Of a DNA stretch of 46,614 bases, positions 7,993-15,155 are shown piece after piece. Location: the IMG/VR virus record IMGVR_UViG_3300025671_000114, positions 1 through 46,614 of that record; one strand, given 5' to 3'. This DNA is from a virus. Every line of letters starts with the position of its first letter. Position 1 is the stretch's first letter. Both the position numbers and the translations under genes were made by a program. The notes under the pieces are model-generated. The model was not told the origin of the DNA and ran no database searches. It saw only the letters and a list, made by a program, of their open reading frames with translations.

Positions 7993-8617
7993 AACCAACG
8001 ACAACCTGGCCATTTTCATTCAGGGCTTCCCACCACTGAACTTGGAATTCTACAGAGAATTCTTCGATAACGTTGTTTTGATCGTAAGAAAGTTCGATCG
8101 AAGAAACGTTAGTTGGGAACACGCCATGGAAGTGGTATGATCTCAGGATGGGAACAGTAGCTCCTGAAGTTGCAGGAACTCCAGCCTGATTAGTGATTGG
8201 TGCTCTACCAAGTTGATGAACGTAAGCTTCCTGTTGATAGACGGTTGGATCAACCTCACCAGCGTTATCAGAAACTTTGTTGATGATGTTTGCCCACTTT
8301 TCAAAGGCGTCTCTCAGGACAAAGTTGCTATCGTTGATAACAGTGATAGTCCAACTATCAAAGCTTCTCTCGCCAGCAATCTTCAGTTCTCTTCCACGGA
8401 AAGGAACTGAAATTGGTGCAATGATCGAAGCGGGCAGATTAGCTCCTTTTACCAGGAAACGGGTTCTGTCACTTACATCGTTGTCGTCGATGCCCAGAGT
8501 TGGGAACTTGAGTTCTACCTCAAAGAAGTTAGGGCGAACGCCGCCGCCCAACAACTTCGATTTAAAGGTATCCAGGGTTCTCGCATTACTCCCTGTATTT
8601 GGGATTTGCTGAGGCAT
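7991..8617 (-). CDS. gp19: Tail tube protein gp19
   Basis: This 208-residue protein is the T4-type tail tube subunit, which stacks as hexameric rings inside the sheath and forms the DNA channel. The N-terminal half RPNFFEVELKFPTLGIDD and the strand pair around SIELSYDQNNVIEEFSVEFQ are typical of gp19. The family belongs to the Hcp/tube beta-barrel fold. It is about 45 residues longer than T4 gp19 (163), mainly around 130-170. It directly follows the sheath gene gp18, the T4 order. The C-terminal strands resemble those of the gp3-like protein at 1954-2520. Confidence 0.94.
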   Translation of the reverse strand: MPQQIPNTGSNARTLDTFKSKLLGGGVRPNFFEVELKFPTLGIDDNDVSDRTRFLVKGANLPASIIAPISVPFRGRELKIAGERSFDSWTITVINDSNFVLRDAFEKWANIINKVSDNAGEVDPTVYQQEAYVHQLGRAPITNQAGVPATSGATVPILRSYHFHGVFPTNVSSIELSYDQNNVIEEFSVEFQVQWWEALNENGQVVVG

Positions 8618-8657
8618 TTTTACTTACTCCTGTTAAACGGTTGATGATGTGCTGTAC

Positions 8658-8665
8658 TATTTAAT
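8658..8665 (-). promoter_or_regulatory. Weak late-promoter-like ATTAAATA before gp19
   Basis: ATTAAATA on the minus strand in the gp18-gp19 gap differs by one base from NATAAATA and lies about 40 bases before the gp19 ATG. That spacing matches the stronger sites, but one mismatch in an AT-rich gap is weak support. Confidence 0.35.
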
Positions 8666-8667
8666 AA

Positions 8668-11322
8668 TCAGACTGTGCCGATTACTTCTTCGAAACTAAC
8701 TCCAGTGCGGGTTGCAACGAATGTCAGGCCGATGAAGTTGATAGAGCGTGCGGGCTTCACGAAGATGTCGGCACGGAATTCATTCGCGTCGATCACATCA
8801 GCAGTGTTGTTGCTCTCATCACAGACAACCAGGAAGTCTGTGATACCTCTCTTCGCTTGAACATCGCGGAGGAAAGGCTCAACGATGTTGACGAAGTTTG
8901 CTCTGGTGATTGCATCGTTGAACTCAAACAGTTGAGCACGTGCAGCTCTTTCGATTGCAGTCTCAATTGTGAGGAACAGACGACGGACGTTAATTCTGTC
9001 GAATGCGGAAGTGTAGGACAGTGCAGTCTTATCACCGAAGAGGATAATACCACCACCAGGAGAAGCGATAACTGGGTTAATTCTCTTGGTGTAAAGCAGA
9101 TCTCTTTGAGCCTGTGATGGGTTATAAGCAAGTTTAACTGCGTTGTTAACAGTTCCACGGGTTGTTCCAGCAGGCGAGAACCATGGGAATGAATTCTGTG
9201 AGGTTCTTGCCATCATTCCAGCAACGTCGGGGTTACATGGGATGTAACGGAACTTGTTGTTGAAACGATCGAAGGTGTACTTATAACCACTGTCCATGAC
9301 AGCGTATGAGGAGGAATTAACTCCCTGCAGAGTAGCGAGAACGTTGTTAGTTTGAGTATCGCTATTTGTCAGTGGAGCTTGATCGTTCAGAACGTCAGCT
9401 CTTCTTGGAGAAATGGTTGCAACGCAATCCTTTCTGTTCTCTGCAATTTGTACCAGTTTGTTAGCCTTACCAACGGTCTCGTCTCTAGTAGAAAGACCAG
9501 GACCCATGATCAGGTAGTTGATTGGATACTCTCTCTGGTTAGCGAACTGATCGTAACCAGTCATCAAATCGCCAAGAGATGTGGTGTAAGTAGGAGCGGT
9601 ATAAGTACCGCCGTAATCATGACCACCTTGCAGTGAATAAGTCGATCTACCAATACCTGAGAACACAACTCCTTGTGCATTCTGTCCCCATGCAGAAGCA
9701 GAAGCGGTGAAGGCAGTATTTCCAGAGGAGAATGCTGTTGCTCTTCCAAGTGGTGCATAACCAGGGAACAGATACTCGGAGTTATCTGCGATGTAGTTCT
9801 TATAGTAAGAAGGTGAATTAAACTGTACAGCGTCCTTAGCCTTAGACAGACTGAGATGCTTCTCAAGAATTTGTCCAGATGTTCCAGACTGTTTTCCGTC
9901 GTCGTCAACAACTACAACGTGAATTTCGTCAAATCTTGAGTTCCTTGATGAAGCATACTGAGAAGTTCCAGGCTTAGGAGCAATGTTCTTCCAGTATACG
10001 GTAGAGTTATCAAGATTCAGTGTTTGTGAATCGTACCAATCGGTTGCGGTAGATGGTGTGAGAGCTGAGTTGGTAGTAATACCAGTTACTCTCATGATCT
10101 CAGCAGTTGTTCCAACACCAACGGTTTGAACTCTTACATAGTCGTTAACATCAATACTTCCCAGAGCATTAACATCAATCGTCGTTGATGTACTTGAAGC
10201 TTGAAGTGTTCTTACTGTGGTTGCAGCACCAGCGTTTGAAAGAACATATACTGTGGAACCATCGTTGTGTGCAGTCTCAGTTGTACCGTCGATACCTCTT
10301 GTAGAGAAACCAACGAAACCAGTTGCAGAAACAATGGTTACACCAACACCGATCAGTTCTCCACCAATCAGAAGGACGTTTGCAGTACTATCACCAATAG
10401 TGGTAATACCAGAAGTGCTGGAGAGGTTAACACCTGTTGCACCAATTGCAAGTGCCTGTCCACCAGCTTGGTCGATTGTGATGGAAGAACTTACAGTATT
10501 AAAGAGAAGAAGTGTTTCATTAACCTGCAGAGGGCCAGCGTTGGTTCCGCCAACATCTCTTGTTACTGTAATCGAAGTCGTTGCAGCACCAGTTGCGCCA
10601 ACGATATTCAGAACTCTGGATGTCTTGAATTCGAAAGCACCACCCTTTTCATATTCCGCATTTGTAGTAGATCCAGCGGTTGAAACCTGACTTACAACTT
10701 TTACGTCGATGCTTGAAGCACCAACACCAGTAACGATACCCTTCAGGTGACCGTTCAGTGTTAGTGAAGTTCCAATACCACCAATCTGAGCACCACCAAA
10801 GGCCTGGGTAACTGCAGCACCAACAACGATACCTGATGTTGTAATGCCAGTCAGGGTTTGGTCAGTCTGTGCGTCAATGACACAAACTTTAAGATCGTTA
10901 GCCCAAGTACCAGGGTTTCTAGAAGCCCAATACCATGAAGTTGGGGTGTCGTTTCCGTTATAATATTCTTCTAAGTTCTTAAGTTTTAAATTAGTTACTG
11001 AAGATCCAGAACCAGTTGCAACGGCAGCGTTAGCGTTGTTGAGGTTCGTACCATCAGTTCTTACAACTCTCAGGACACCGCCATATGAGAGGTAAGAAGA
11101 AGCACTCATCCAGTATTCATATTGATCACTGGTTTCTTGTGGCTCACCAAAAGTGTCAACCAAGTCTTTCTCGTTTTCAATGAGAATGGGCTCATTGACA
11201 GGACCTTTAACAAATGGTCCAGCAATGGCGCCAGTCTGGTCACTTACGCCTGTAATTCCGCCACGGGTAAGGTCAACTTCCCTTACCTTAATTCCAGGAG
11301 ATACTAAGCCTAAACCAGCCAT
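8668..11322 (-). CDS. gp18: Tail sheath protein gp18 with large insertion
   Basis: This 884-residue protein is the contractile sheath subunit. The N-terminus VSPGIKVREVDLTRGG and the C-terminal half with YPINYLIMGPG, FRYIPCNPDVAGMMART and SFPWFSPAGTTRGTVNNAV are family hallmarks. So is the end, VDRINVRRLFLTIE-like followed by FIGLTFVATRTGVSFEEVIG. T4 gp18 has 659 residues, so about 225 extra residues lie near 155-430. They are rich in Thr, Ser, Val and Gly and probably form beta-type domains on the outer sheath surface. Within this insertion, 300-360 carries a module ending RGIDGTTETAHNDGSTV that also occurs in gp15 and both giant proteins. An AATAAATA octamer lies 39 bases upstream. Confidence 0.95.
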   Translation of the reverse strand: MAGLGLVSPGIKVREVDLTRGGITGVSDQTGAIAGPFVKGPVNEPILIENEKDLVDTFGEPQETSDQYEYWMSASSYLSYGGVLRVVRTDGTNLNNANAAVATGSGSSVTNLKLKNLEEYYNGNDTPTSWYWASRNPGTWANDLKVCVIDAQTDQTLTGITTSGIVVGAAVTQAFGGAQIGGIGTSLTLNGHLKGIVTGVGASSIDVKVVSQVSTAGSTTNAEYEKGGAFEFKTSRVLNIVGATGAATTSITVTRDVGGTNAGPLQVNETLLLFNTVSSSITIDQAGGQALAIGATGVNLSSTSGITTIGDSTANVLLIGGELIGVGVTIVSATGFVGFSTRGIDGTTETAHNDGSTVYVLSNAGAATTVRTLQASSTSTTIDVNALGSIDVNDYVRVQTVGVGTTAEIMRVTGITTNSALTPSTATDWYDSQTLNLDNSTVYWKNIAPKPGTSQYASSRNSRFDEIHVVVVDDDGKQSGTSGQILEKHLSLSKAKDAVQFNSPSYYKNYIADNSEYLFPGYAPLGRATAFSSGNTAFTASASAWGQNAQGVVFSGIGRSTYSLQGGHDYGGTYTAPTYTTSLGDLMTGYDQFANQREYPINYLIMGPGLSTRDETVGKANKLVQIAENRKDCVATISPRRADVLNDQAPLTNSDTQTNNVLATLQGVNSSSYAVMDSGYKYTFDRFNNKFRYIPCNPDVAGMMARTSQNSFPWFSPAGTTRGTVNNAVKLAYNPSQAQRDLLYTKRINPVIASPGGGIILFGDKTALSYTSAFDRINVRRLFLTIETAIERAARAQLFEFNDAITRANFVNIVEPFLRDVQAKRGITDFLVVCDESNNTADVIDANEFRADIFVKPARSINFIGLTFVATRTGVSFEEVIGTV

Positions 11323-11360
11323 CTGATTTCCTCTAGAAGTTTCAGTTTGTTATCTGAATT

Positions 11361-11368
11361 TATTTATT
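11361..11368 (-). promoter_or_regulatory. Late promoter-like AATAAATA before gp18
   Basis: AATAAATA on the minus strand lies 39 bases upstream of the gp18 ATG in an 85-base gap after the zinc-protein gene. It fits NATAAATA and is the likely late promoter for gp18 and gp19. I see no hairpin terminator in this gap. Confidence 0.6.
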
Positions 11369-11407
11369 GTTTGGCACCTTTTCAAACGGGGAAACAATGC
11401 GTGAACA

Positions 11408-11638
11408 CTACCAATCAGGATATTCCCACCTGTCAAACACTCTATTTGTCATTCTACTTACAATAATTCTTTTCTTTGTGCAGTCTTTGCACTCATAAGA
11501 ATATGATGAAGGATATGATCCTCTACCCTTTCTAGTCAAATAAAAATCCTCAATAAGATTTTTTGTCTCTCCACAAACCCTACAAGTTCTATCAACAAAC
11601 AGTAAATGTTCTAGATCAAACTTATCGCCAATGTCCAT
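11408..11638 (-). CDS. Small two-CxxC zinc protein, endonuclease VII-like zinc-binding segment
   Basis: This 76-residue protein begins MDIGDKFDLEHLLFVDRTCR at the ATG whose A is shared with the gp17 stop (TGATG). A start 15 bases further upstream is less likely because of this junction. Two CxxC knuckles (CRVC and CKDC, about 30 residues apart) flank FYLTRKGRGSYPSSYSYE. This is the zinc-binding arrangement often seen in the N-terminal part of phage recombination endonuclease VII/HNH proteins. The catalytic portion is absent and the protein ends soon after the second pair. It may be a stand-alone adaptor tied to the terminase. The function is not established. Confidence 0.75.
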   Translation of the reverse strand: MDIGDKFDLEHLLFVDRTCRVCGETKNLIEDFYLTRKGRGSYPSSYSYECKDCTKKRIIVSRMTNRVFDRWEYPDW

Positions 11639-13302
11639 CAATAATACTCCCACATAAAATTCATGTCTCCATATGTGGAGTTGATATCATCAAGATCGGT
11701 CTTTCTCCAAAGAGTTCCATCATCACCTTGAATTACATCATCTTCTAGACCATCACTAATAAATCCAAATGGAGCCATATCCTGTTCAATTTGATCTCTC
11801 TGGTCTTCATACAGTCTCTTACGAACATCTTGGTCGGTGAGTTCCTTAAAGTAGTCTTGGGCGACCAACCACGCATAGATGACGAGACACATTGCAAGGT
11901 CATCATTACATCCATCCTCAGCTTCAAATGAGTTTCTCTTGTGGATAAATGTAGTGAGTTCTGATATAATATCATAGTCTTTGAAGAGAACCTTGTCCGC
12001 CTCAATCATCGTCTTTAGGTTGGAACACCCTACCGCCTTTACAGCTTTGGACATCTTGAGACCCAACTGAGTTTTCTTTCCAGAGAAACCTTGACCGACG
12101 ATCTGTCCCGCACGTCCTCTCATCGAACACTGAAGAAGATTAGGATACTCAAGATCGTAGTTTAAAATAGCTGCAACCTGATCACCAATATCATTAACCT
12201 CACATAAGACCCATGCATTATTATATGACTTTACCGTTTCATAAATGATCGATGGGAACAACATTGGTTTAATTTCGTTGTTCTTGTACTTTGCAACTAC
12301 TCTATGTGGATACTCAGTTATATCCACAATAACGAAAGCTGAGTAGTCATTACCACCACCTCTGGCCACGTCAACTGTACAAACGTAGTCGTGGTTGTCA
12401 ATTGGTTTTTCATATACATCCAGACCATTACCAGATTGAATGGCCCTGTCATAGACCATGGCTCTCAACTTGGCTGGATTGATGAGAGTATCAACTGATC
12501 CAAGAAACTCACATTCAAACTCAACCTTGAACTGGTTTTCTGAAGTGTTCTTAATAGTTTGTTCTCGCCACTTCTCATCGCGGCCTGGAACTTCACTCCA
12601 GTGAACTGAAGTTGGAACGTATTCGTTTTGACCCCTCTCAGCATCATGCCACATTCTGTAAAAATGGTTCATGCCGTGAGGCGTCGAAACCATAATTACT
12701 TTTGTGCTTTTACCAGAAGTAATAGTAGGATAAACAGATGCAAAGAAGGAGTCAGCGATGTGATTAGGGACGAACGCGAACTCATCGAGGAAGAGGATAT
12801 TGAACGACATGCCTCGGACAGCACTCGCAGATGTAGAAGCTGCCAATACCTTACTGCCATTCTCCAACTCCATTGATCCTTTGTTCCATGCAATGATACC
12901 CTGTTGCATCCACTTTGGCAGGTTCTCATATGCAAGTTGTAACCTACTGAGGAGTTCCCTTGCAGTAGATGCTTTGTTGGCAAGAATACCAACGTTTACA
13001 CTGTCATTGAATACAATGAAGTGAAGTAAGTATGATACCGACGTTGTTGACTTACCCGTCTGTCGGGGCATCATACAGATATTAAATCTATTTTTATGAA
13101 AACGACTGATTAACTTCTCTTGAAACTTATACGGTTCAAAAGGAACAAGACCTTCATCCAGAGAAACGATACGAATATAATTTCGCGCAAAGTAAACAGG
13201 ATCTTCTTTACACTTAATAAATTCTTCGATCTGGTCTTTGGTGAACTCAATGGCGGTGTTGGCCTTCTTGAGGTTCGGGTTACCAAGATATACTTCACTC
13301 AT
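11638..13302 (-). CDS. gp17: Terminase large subunit gp17
   Basis: This 554-residue protein is the packaging motor and headful nuclease. The ATPase half shows Walker A PRQTGKST (79-86), Walker B ILFLDEFAF (169-177) and the coupling motif MVSTPHG (204-210). The C-terminal RNase H-like nuclease begins at TVDVARGGGNDYSAFVIVD with Asp311 as the first catalytic acid. Further acidic residues appear in LCEVNDIGDQV and in the C-terminal EDGCNDDLAM. T4 gp17 has 610 residues. The 5' end overlaps the last micro-gene of the upstream chain by eight bases, and the 3' end shares one base with the zinc-protein gene. Its partner gp16 lies about 9.3 kb upstream. Confidence 0.96.
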   Translation of the reverse strand: MSEVYLGNPNLKKANTAIEFTKDQIEEFIKCKEDPVYFARNYIRIVSLDEGLVPFEPYKFQEKLISRFHKNRFNICMMPRQTGKSTTSVSYLLHFIVFNDSVNVGILANKASTARELLSRLQLAYENLPKWMQQGIIAWNKGSMELENGSKVLAASTSASAVRGMSFNILFLDEFAFVPNHIADSFFASVYPTITSGKSTKVIMVSTPHGMNHFYRMWHDAERGQNEYVPTSVHWSEVPGRDEKWREQTIKNTSENQFKVEFECEFLGSVDTLINPAKLRAMVYDRAIQSGNGLDVYEKPIDNHDYVCTVDVARGGGNDYSAFVIVDITEYPHRVVAKYKNNEIKPMLFPSIIYETVKSYNNAWVLCEVNDIGDQVAAILNYDLEYPNLLQCSMRGRAGQIVGQGFSGKKTQLGLKMSKAVKAVGCSNLKTMIEADKVLFKDYDIISELTTFIHKRNSFEAEDGCNDDLAMCLVIYAWLVAQDYFKELTDQDVRKRLYEDQRDQIEQDMAPFGFISDGLEDDVIQGDDGTLWRKTDLDDINSTYGDMNFMWEYY

Positions 13303-13435
13303 CTAACTCATGATACGCTAGCTTAAGTATGTAGTAAATACACCACGCAGTAAAAGCCAATCCGCAACACAGAAGTATGATTACACTCCAAGTGGGATCA
13401 TTCAGGTTCTGGTGGGGTCTTAGTATGAGTTCCAT
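13295..13435 (-). CDS. 46-residue single-pass membrane protein upstream of gp17
   Basis: The frame beginning at the ATG at 13435 encodes MELILRPHQNLNDPTWSVII followed by a strongly hydrophobic segment (LLCCGLAFTAWCIYYILKL, about 21-39) and a short charged tail. It overlaps the preceding micro-gene by 38 bases in another frame and gp17 by eight. A longer version from a TTG at 13486 is possible, but it would lie almost wholly within the preceding gene. Length, one membrane segment and dense overlap suggest a real but unrecognised phage miniprotein. I see no strong ribosome binding site, so it is probably translated by coupling. Confidence 0.6.
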   Translation of the reverse strand: MELILRPHQNLNDPTWSVIILLCCGLAFTAWCIYYILKLAYHELDE

Positions 13436-13544
13436 CGAAGGGTGCCCAGTGTTCCCACTTATACTTATGCACCGCCCAAATTCCAAGTATAGGAACTACA
13501 ATCAAAAAGTAACTGAGTATACCTAAGGTGAATGGATTTTCCAT
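13398..13544 (-). CDS. 48-residue single-pass membrane protein
   Basis: This short frame encodes MENPFTLGILSYFLIVVPIL, then GIWAVHKYKWEHWAPFDGTH and a proline-rich end. The N-terminal 8-28 is a transmembrane segment; the remainder is polar with several His and Trp residues. Its ATG shares one base with the stop of the 73-residue gene upstream (TGATG), a classical termination-reinitiation junction. It overlaps the next gene by 38 bases. I do not recognise a family. Confidence 0.65.
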   Translation of the reverse strand: MENPFTLGILSYFLIVVPILGIWAVHKYKWEHWAPFDGTHTKTPPEPE

Positions 13545-13765
13545 CACCCACCGTGCAACATGGCCCATTTTTCTCTAAAATACCTATCTGTGTGATTTAA
13601 ACAATCGAGTGGTGCAACTTCATCAGTTTTAGCCCAATCATAACAAAAGTCAACCATGTCTGTTGTGACATGACTGACTCCATATATTCTTGAAAAAGAA
13701 GACCAAGCAAAATGAAACTTTTGCCTAGTGTGCGGTTCCATTGCCCTTATAGTGTTCGGATTCAT
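13544..13765 (-). CDS. 73-residue hypothetical protein
   Basis: This is a soluble small protein, MNPNTIRAMEPHTRQKFHFA..., rich in aromatic residues, His and Cys (FCYDWAKTDEVAPLDCLNHT). It is mostly helical in pattern and I do not recognise it. Two starts are possible: ATG at 13765 (overlap of 41 bases with the preceding frame) or ATG at 13741, which is preceded by AAGGGC and leaves a 17-base overlap. The stop leads into the next ATG as TGATG, which supports translation of both. Confidence 0.65.
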   Translation of the reverse strand: MNPNTIRAMEPHTRQKFHFAWSSFSRIYGVSHVTTDMVDFCYDWAKTDEVAPLDCLNHTDRYFREKWAMLHGG

Positions 13766-13856
13766 AGTAGTGCCCCTTCTTTGAACCGAAGTAAATTGTA
13801 GTTAATACAAAGGGTATGGCAACGATTGCAAGTGCCTTTCCTAACAAATGTTCCAT
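13725..13856 (-). CDS. 43-residue single-pass membrane protein
   Basis: The frame reads MEHLLGKALAIVAIPFVLTT, then IYFGSKKGHYYESEH and a polar end. Residues 4-24 form one hydrophobic helix and the C-terminal half is polar and basic/aromatic. It overlaps the upstream 41-residue frame by 16 bases and the downstream gene by up to 41. No family is recognised. Support comes from an ATG start, a single plausible helix and its place in a chain in which every neighbour overlaps. Confidence 0.55.
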   Translation of the reverse strand: MEHLLGKALAIVAIPFVLTTIYFGSKKGHYYESEHYKGNGTAH

Positions 13857-13966
13857 GATTTGATATTGGGTACGTGTGATAAAACGGACATTAATACGAA
13901 CCATTTAGATGCCCTAGAGTTAACAACATATTCTTTATCGTTAACAGTTACTATGTATTTTTTCAT
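13841..13966 (-). CDS. 41-residue hypothetical protein
   Basis: The frame reads MKKYIVTVNDKEYVVNSRAS, then KWFVLMSVLSHVPNIKSWNI and a final Cys. The first half looks like a beta hairpin and the second like an amphipathic or short hydrophobic helix. Its ATG overlaps the stop of the preceding gene as ATGA, the same junction used by real gene pairs elsewhere in this window. That is the main reason to accept it. No function can be given. Confidence 0.55.
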   Translation of the reverse strand: MKKYIVTVNDKEYVVNSRASKWFVLMSVLSHVPNIKSWNIC

Positions 13967-14109
13967 TGATTTGATGGATCAATATTTAAGTCGTTCAGGT
14001 AATCGATCCACCATTGGGGGTCTTTGTTCCTTCTCCACTGTGGAACCTCCATTCCCTTTTCAAAGTAATACTTCCACAGAGCCTCATCGATAATCTGTTT
14101 TACTTCCAT
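13963..14109 (-). CDS. 48-residue acidic/aromatic hypothetical protein
   Basis: From the ATG at 14109 the protein is MEVKQIIDEALWKYYFEKGM, then EVPQWRRNKDPQWWIDYLND and a short tail. It is helical, soluble and rich in Trp. A start at 14217 is open, but it would sit fully inside the upstream membrane protein. The 14109 start has GAGGA about eight bases upstream and leaves a 26-base overlap. The stop forms ATGA with the next ATG. No family is recognised. Confidence 0.65.
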   Translation of the reverse strand: MEVKQIIDEALWKYYFEKGMEVPQWRRNKDPQWWIDYLNDLNIDPSNQ

Positions 14110-14293
14110 ACTCCTCGTCCTCTTCATCAACGTCTCCATATGGGTTTTCCACATAGGGTCCATGTGGTCGTTTGGCATCATCTCTGACATAGGTTCTTTC
14201 AGCTTCGATAGTTGCAATCCATACTGAGAGTTTCATTACTATGTAGATGATACCCAGTGGTAAAAAGCACGCAATGAGGATGAGTGGTTTCAT
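14084..14293 (-). CDS. 69-residue membrane protein with acidic tail
   Basis: MKPLILIACFLPLGIIYIVM and the following residues form one hydrophobic segment (3-27). A polar domain follows, with a cluster of acidic residues near the end (DVDEEDEEYGSKTDYR). The N-terminal membrane anchor with a charged cytoplasmic or periplasmic tail resembles many unassigned phage membrane miniproteins. Its ATG overlaps the stop of the upstream 59-residue gene as ATGA. The DNA for the acidic tail supplies the GAGGA before the next gene. Confidence 0.7.
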   Translation of the reverse strand: MKPLILIACFLPLGIIYIVMKLSVWIATIEAERTYVRDDAKRPHGPYVENPYGDVDEEDEEYGSKTDYR

Positions 14294-14469
14294 TTGTCCT
14301 TTAGCAACTCTTCTATTCTTTTACGCATGTCTTCAGACTTCTTCTGTTCTCGTTCACAGTGTCTGTAACCATGATGGCCTCTGATAATCATCGTGCCCTG
14401 ATAGAACATCGTGATCCCAAAAACAAATAATAAAATACAACCAATCAGTTCAATGTGATTTTGAGCCAT
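14290..14469 (-). CDS. 59-residue single-pass membrane protein
   Basis: This frame reads MAQNHIELIGCILLFVFGIT, MFYQGTMIIRGHHGYRHCER and then a highly charged helix ending KRIEELLKDK. Residues 8-24 are a membrane segment and 38-59 could form a coiled or amphipathic helix. It overlaps the upstream gene by 25 bases and joins the next one through ATGA. The codon pattern and two coupled junctions support it as a gene. The function is unknown. Confidence 0.65.
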   Translation of the reverse strand: MAQNHIELIGCILLFVFGITMFYQGTMIIRGHHGYRHCEREQKKSEDMRKRIEELLKDK

Positions 14470-14636
14470 GGCAGTAGGGGTGGAATAGCCCCGACGAGTC
14501 TTAGAAGTCCCTCAGCAAATAAAGCAAGAACCACCCAACCGACGCACATACTAATGATAGAAGCATTACGGTTGTGGCGTCGTATTGCTGCATCGATCAT
14601 CTCCTGAACTTCTTCTTTAGTTACTGGGGTGGTCAT
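14445..14636 (-). CDS. 63-residue membrane protein
   Basis: An N-terminal helical region (MTTPVTKEEVQEMIDAAIRR) is followed by a long hydrophobic stretch, 25-58, broken by PP. This could be one long or two short membrane helices. The gene overlaps the upstream zinc protein by 20 bases and the downstream gene by 25. It is holin-like in size and layout, but that is not enough to assign a role. Confidence 0.7.
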   Translation of the reverse strand: MTTPVTKEEVQEMIDAAIRRHNRNASIISMCVGWVVLALFAEGLLRLVGAIPPLLPWLKITLN

Positions 14637-14868
14637 TTTCCAATTCAGTAAGTCGTTTCGCCCATGTTACTCCACCTTCTTGTCCCATGCATGGGTTTAT
14701 GCAGGTTTCGTCACCATGATTATTACAAACCAGACCTGCGAGATCCAGCTCGTTTCCTTTTTTGCCCGTGCCCGTCCAGTAGTGCTGACCATTAATCCAT
14801 AAAGCACCACACTTCGGGCATTCCCTTCTCTCCATAGAGAGATCGGACATTTCTTTATTGTTATCCAT
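14617..14868 (-). CDS. 83-residue zinc-binding-type protein
   Basis: The protein contains CPKCGALWINGQHYW near residues 17-31, then a Cys in LAGLVCNNHGD and two further Cys in CINPCMG. The paired Cys/His set is consistent with one structural zinc ion. The pattern CPKCGAxWINGQHYW recurs in small conserved cyanophage proteins, but its function is unknown to me. The ATG at 14868 overlaps the upstream stop by eight bases. Inner Met residues at 7 and 12 are alternative starts. It is the only clearly non-membrane, metal-type member of the chain. Confidence 0.75.
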   Translation of the reverse strand: MDNNKEMSDLSMERRECPKCGALWINGQHYWTGTGKKGNELDLAGLVCNNHGDETCINPCMGQEGGVTWAKRLTELENDHPSN

Positions 14869-15070
14869 TAAGGTCTGAGAGTTTAGATGGTATTCTCAAT
14901 TGTTTTTGCAACCTGCGTTTCATAAAATACATTTGGATCTTAATCCACAAATACTTGATTTGTAGTTCAAGATAAACAAATACACGCATAGTTCCTTCAA
15001 TACCCGCATACCAAATCATCCCGATGAGGATGAACATACACAAGTACAAACTAATTAAGGATGTTCCCAT
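14861..15070 (-). CDS. 69-residue membrane protein, first gene of the micro-gene chain
   Basis: Residues 3-26 (SLISLYLCMFILIGMIWYAG) form a membrane segment. A second amphipathic, aromatic stretch follows, and then a very basic C-terminus (MKRRLQKQLRIPSKLSDLNG). The basic tail suggests that it faces the cytoplasm. It opens the chain of overlapping genes leading to gp17. The 85-base gap upstream holds an inverted repeat. No family is recognised. Confidence 0.7.
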   Translation of the reverse strand: MGTSLISLYLCMFILIGMIWYAGIEGTMRVFVYLELQIKYLWIKIQMYFMKRRLQKQLRIPSKLSDLNG

Positions 15071-15091
15071 AGTAGAGCATGGCTCAAAGCT

Positions 15092-15106
15092 GTATCTATA
15101 AGATAC
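15092..15106. repeat. Short perfect inverted repeat upstream of the micro-gene chain
   Basis: GTATCT-ATA-AGATAC is a perfect 6-bp inverted repeat with a 3-base loop in the 85-base gap before the chain. It has no T-run on either side, so it is not a typical terminator. It could be an operator or a leader hairpin. I see no NATAAATA octamer in this gap, so how the chain is transcribed is unclear. Confidence 0.45.
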
Positions 15107-15155
15107 ACTATCTCTTAACTATTCCTTTGTATAACTTAATACTGGTTTCAACACA

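Noticed and set aside
10217-10690. Plus-strand open frame of 157 codons opposite gp18
   Set aside because: It is Pro/Val/Ser-rich and is the antisense of the repetitive sheath insertion; no start context or conserved motif.
13848-14093. Plus-strand open frame of 81 codons in the micro-gene chain
   Set aside because: It is antisense to three coupled minus-strand frames with ATGA junctions and has no promoter or known motif.
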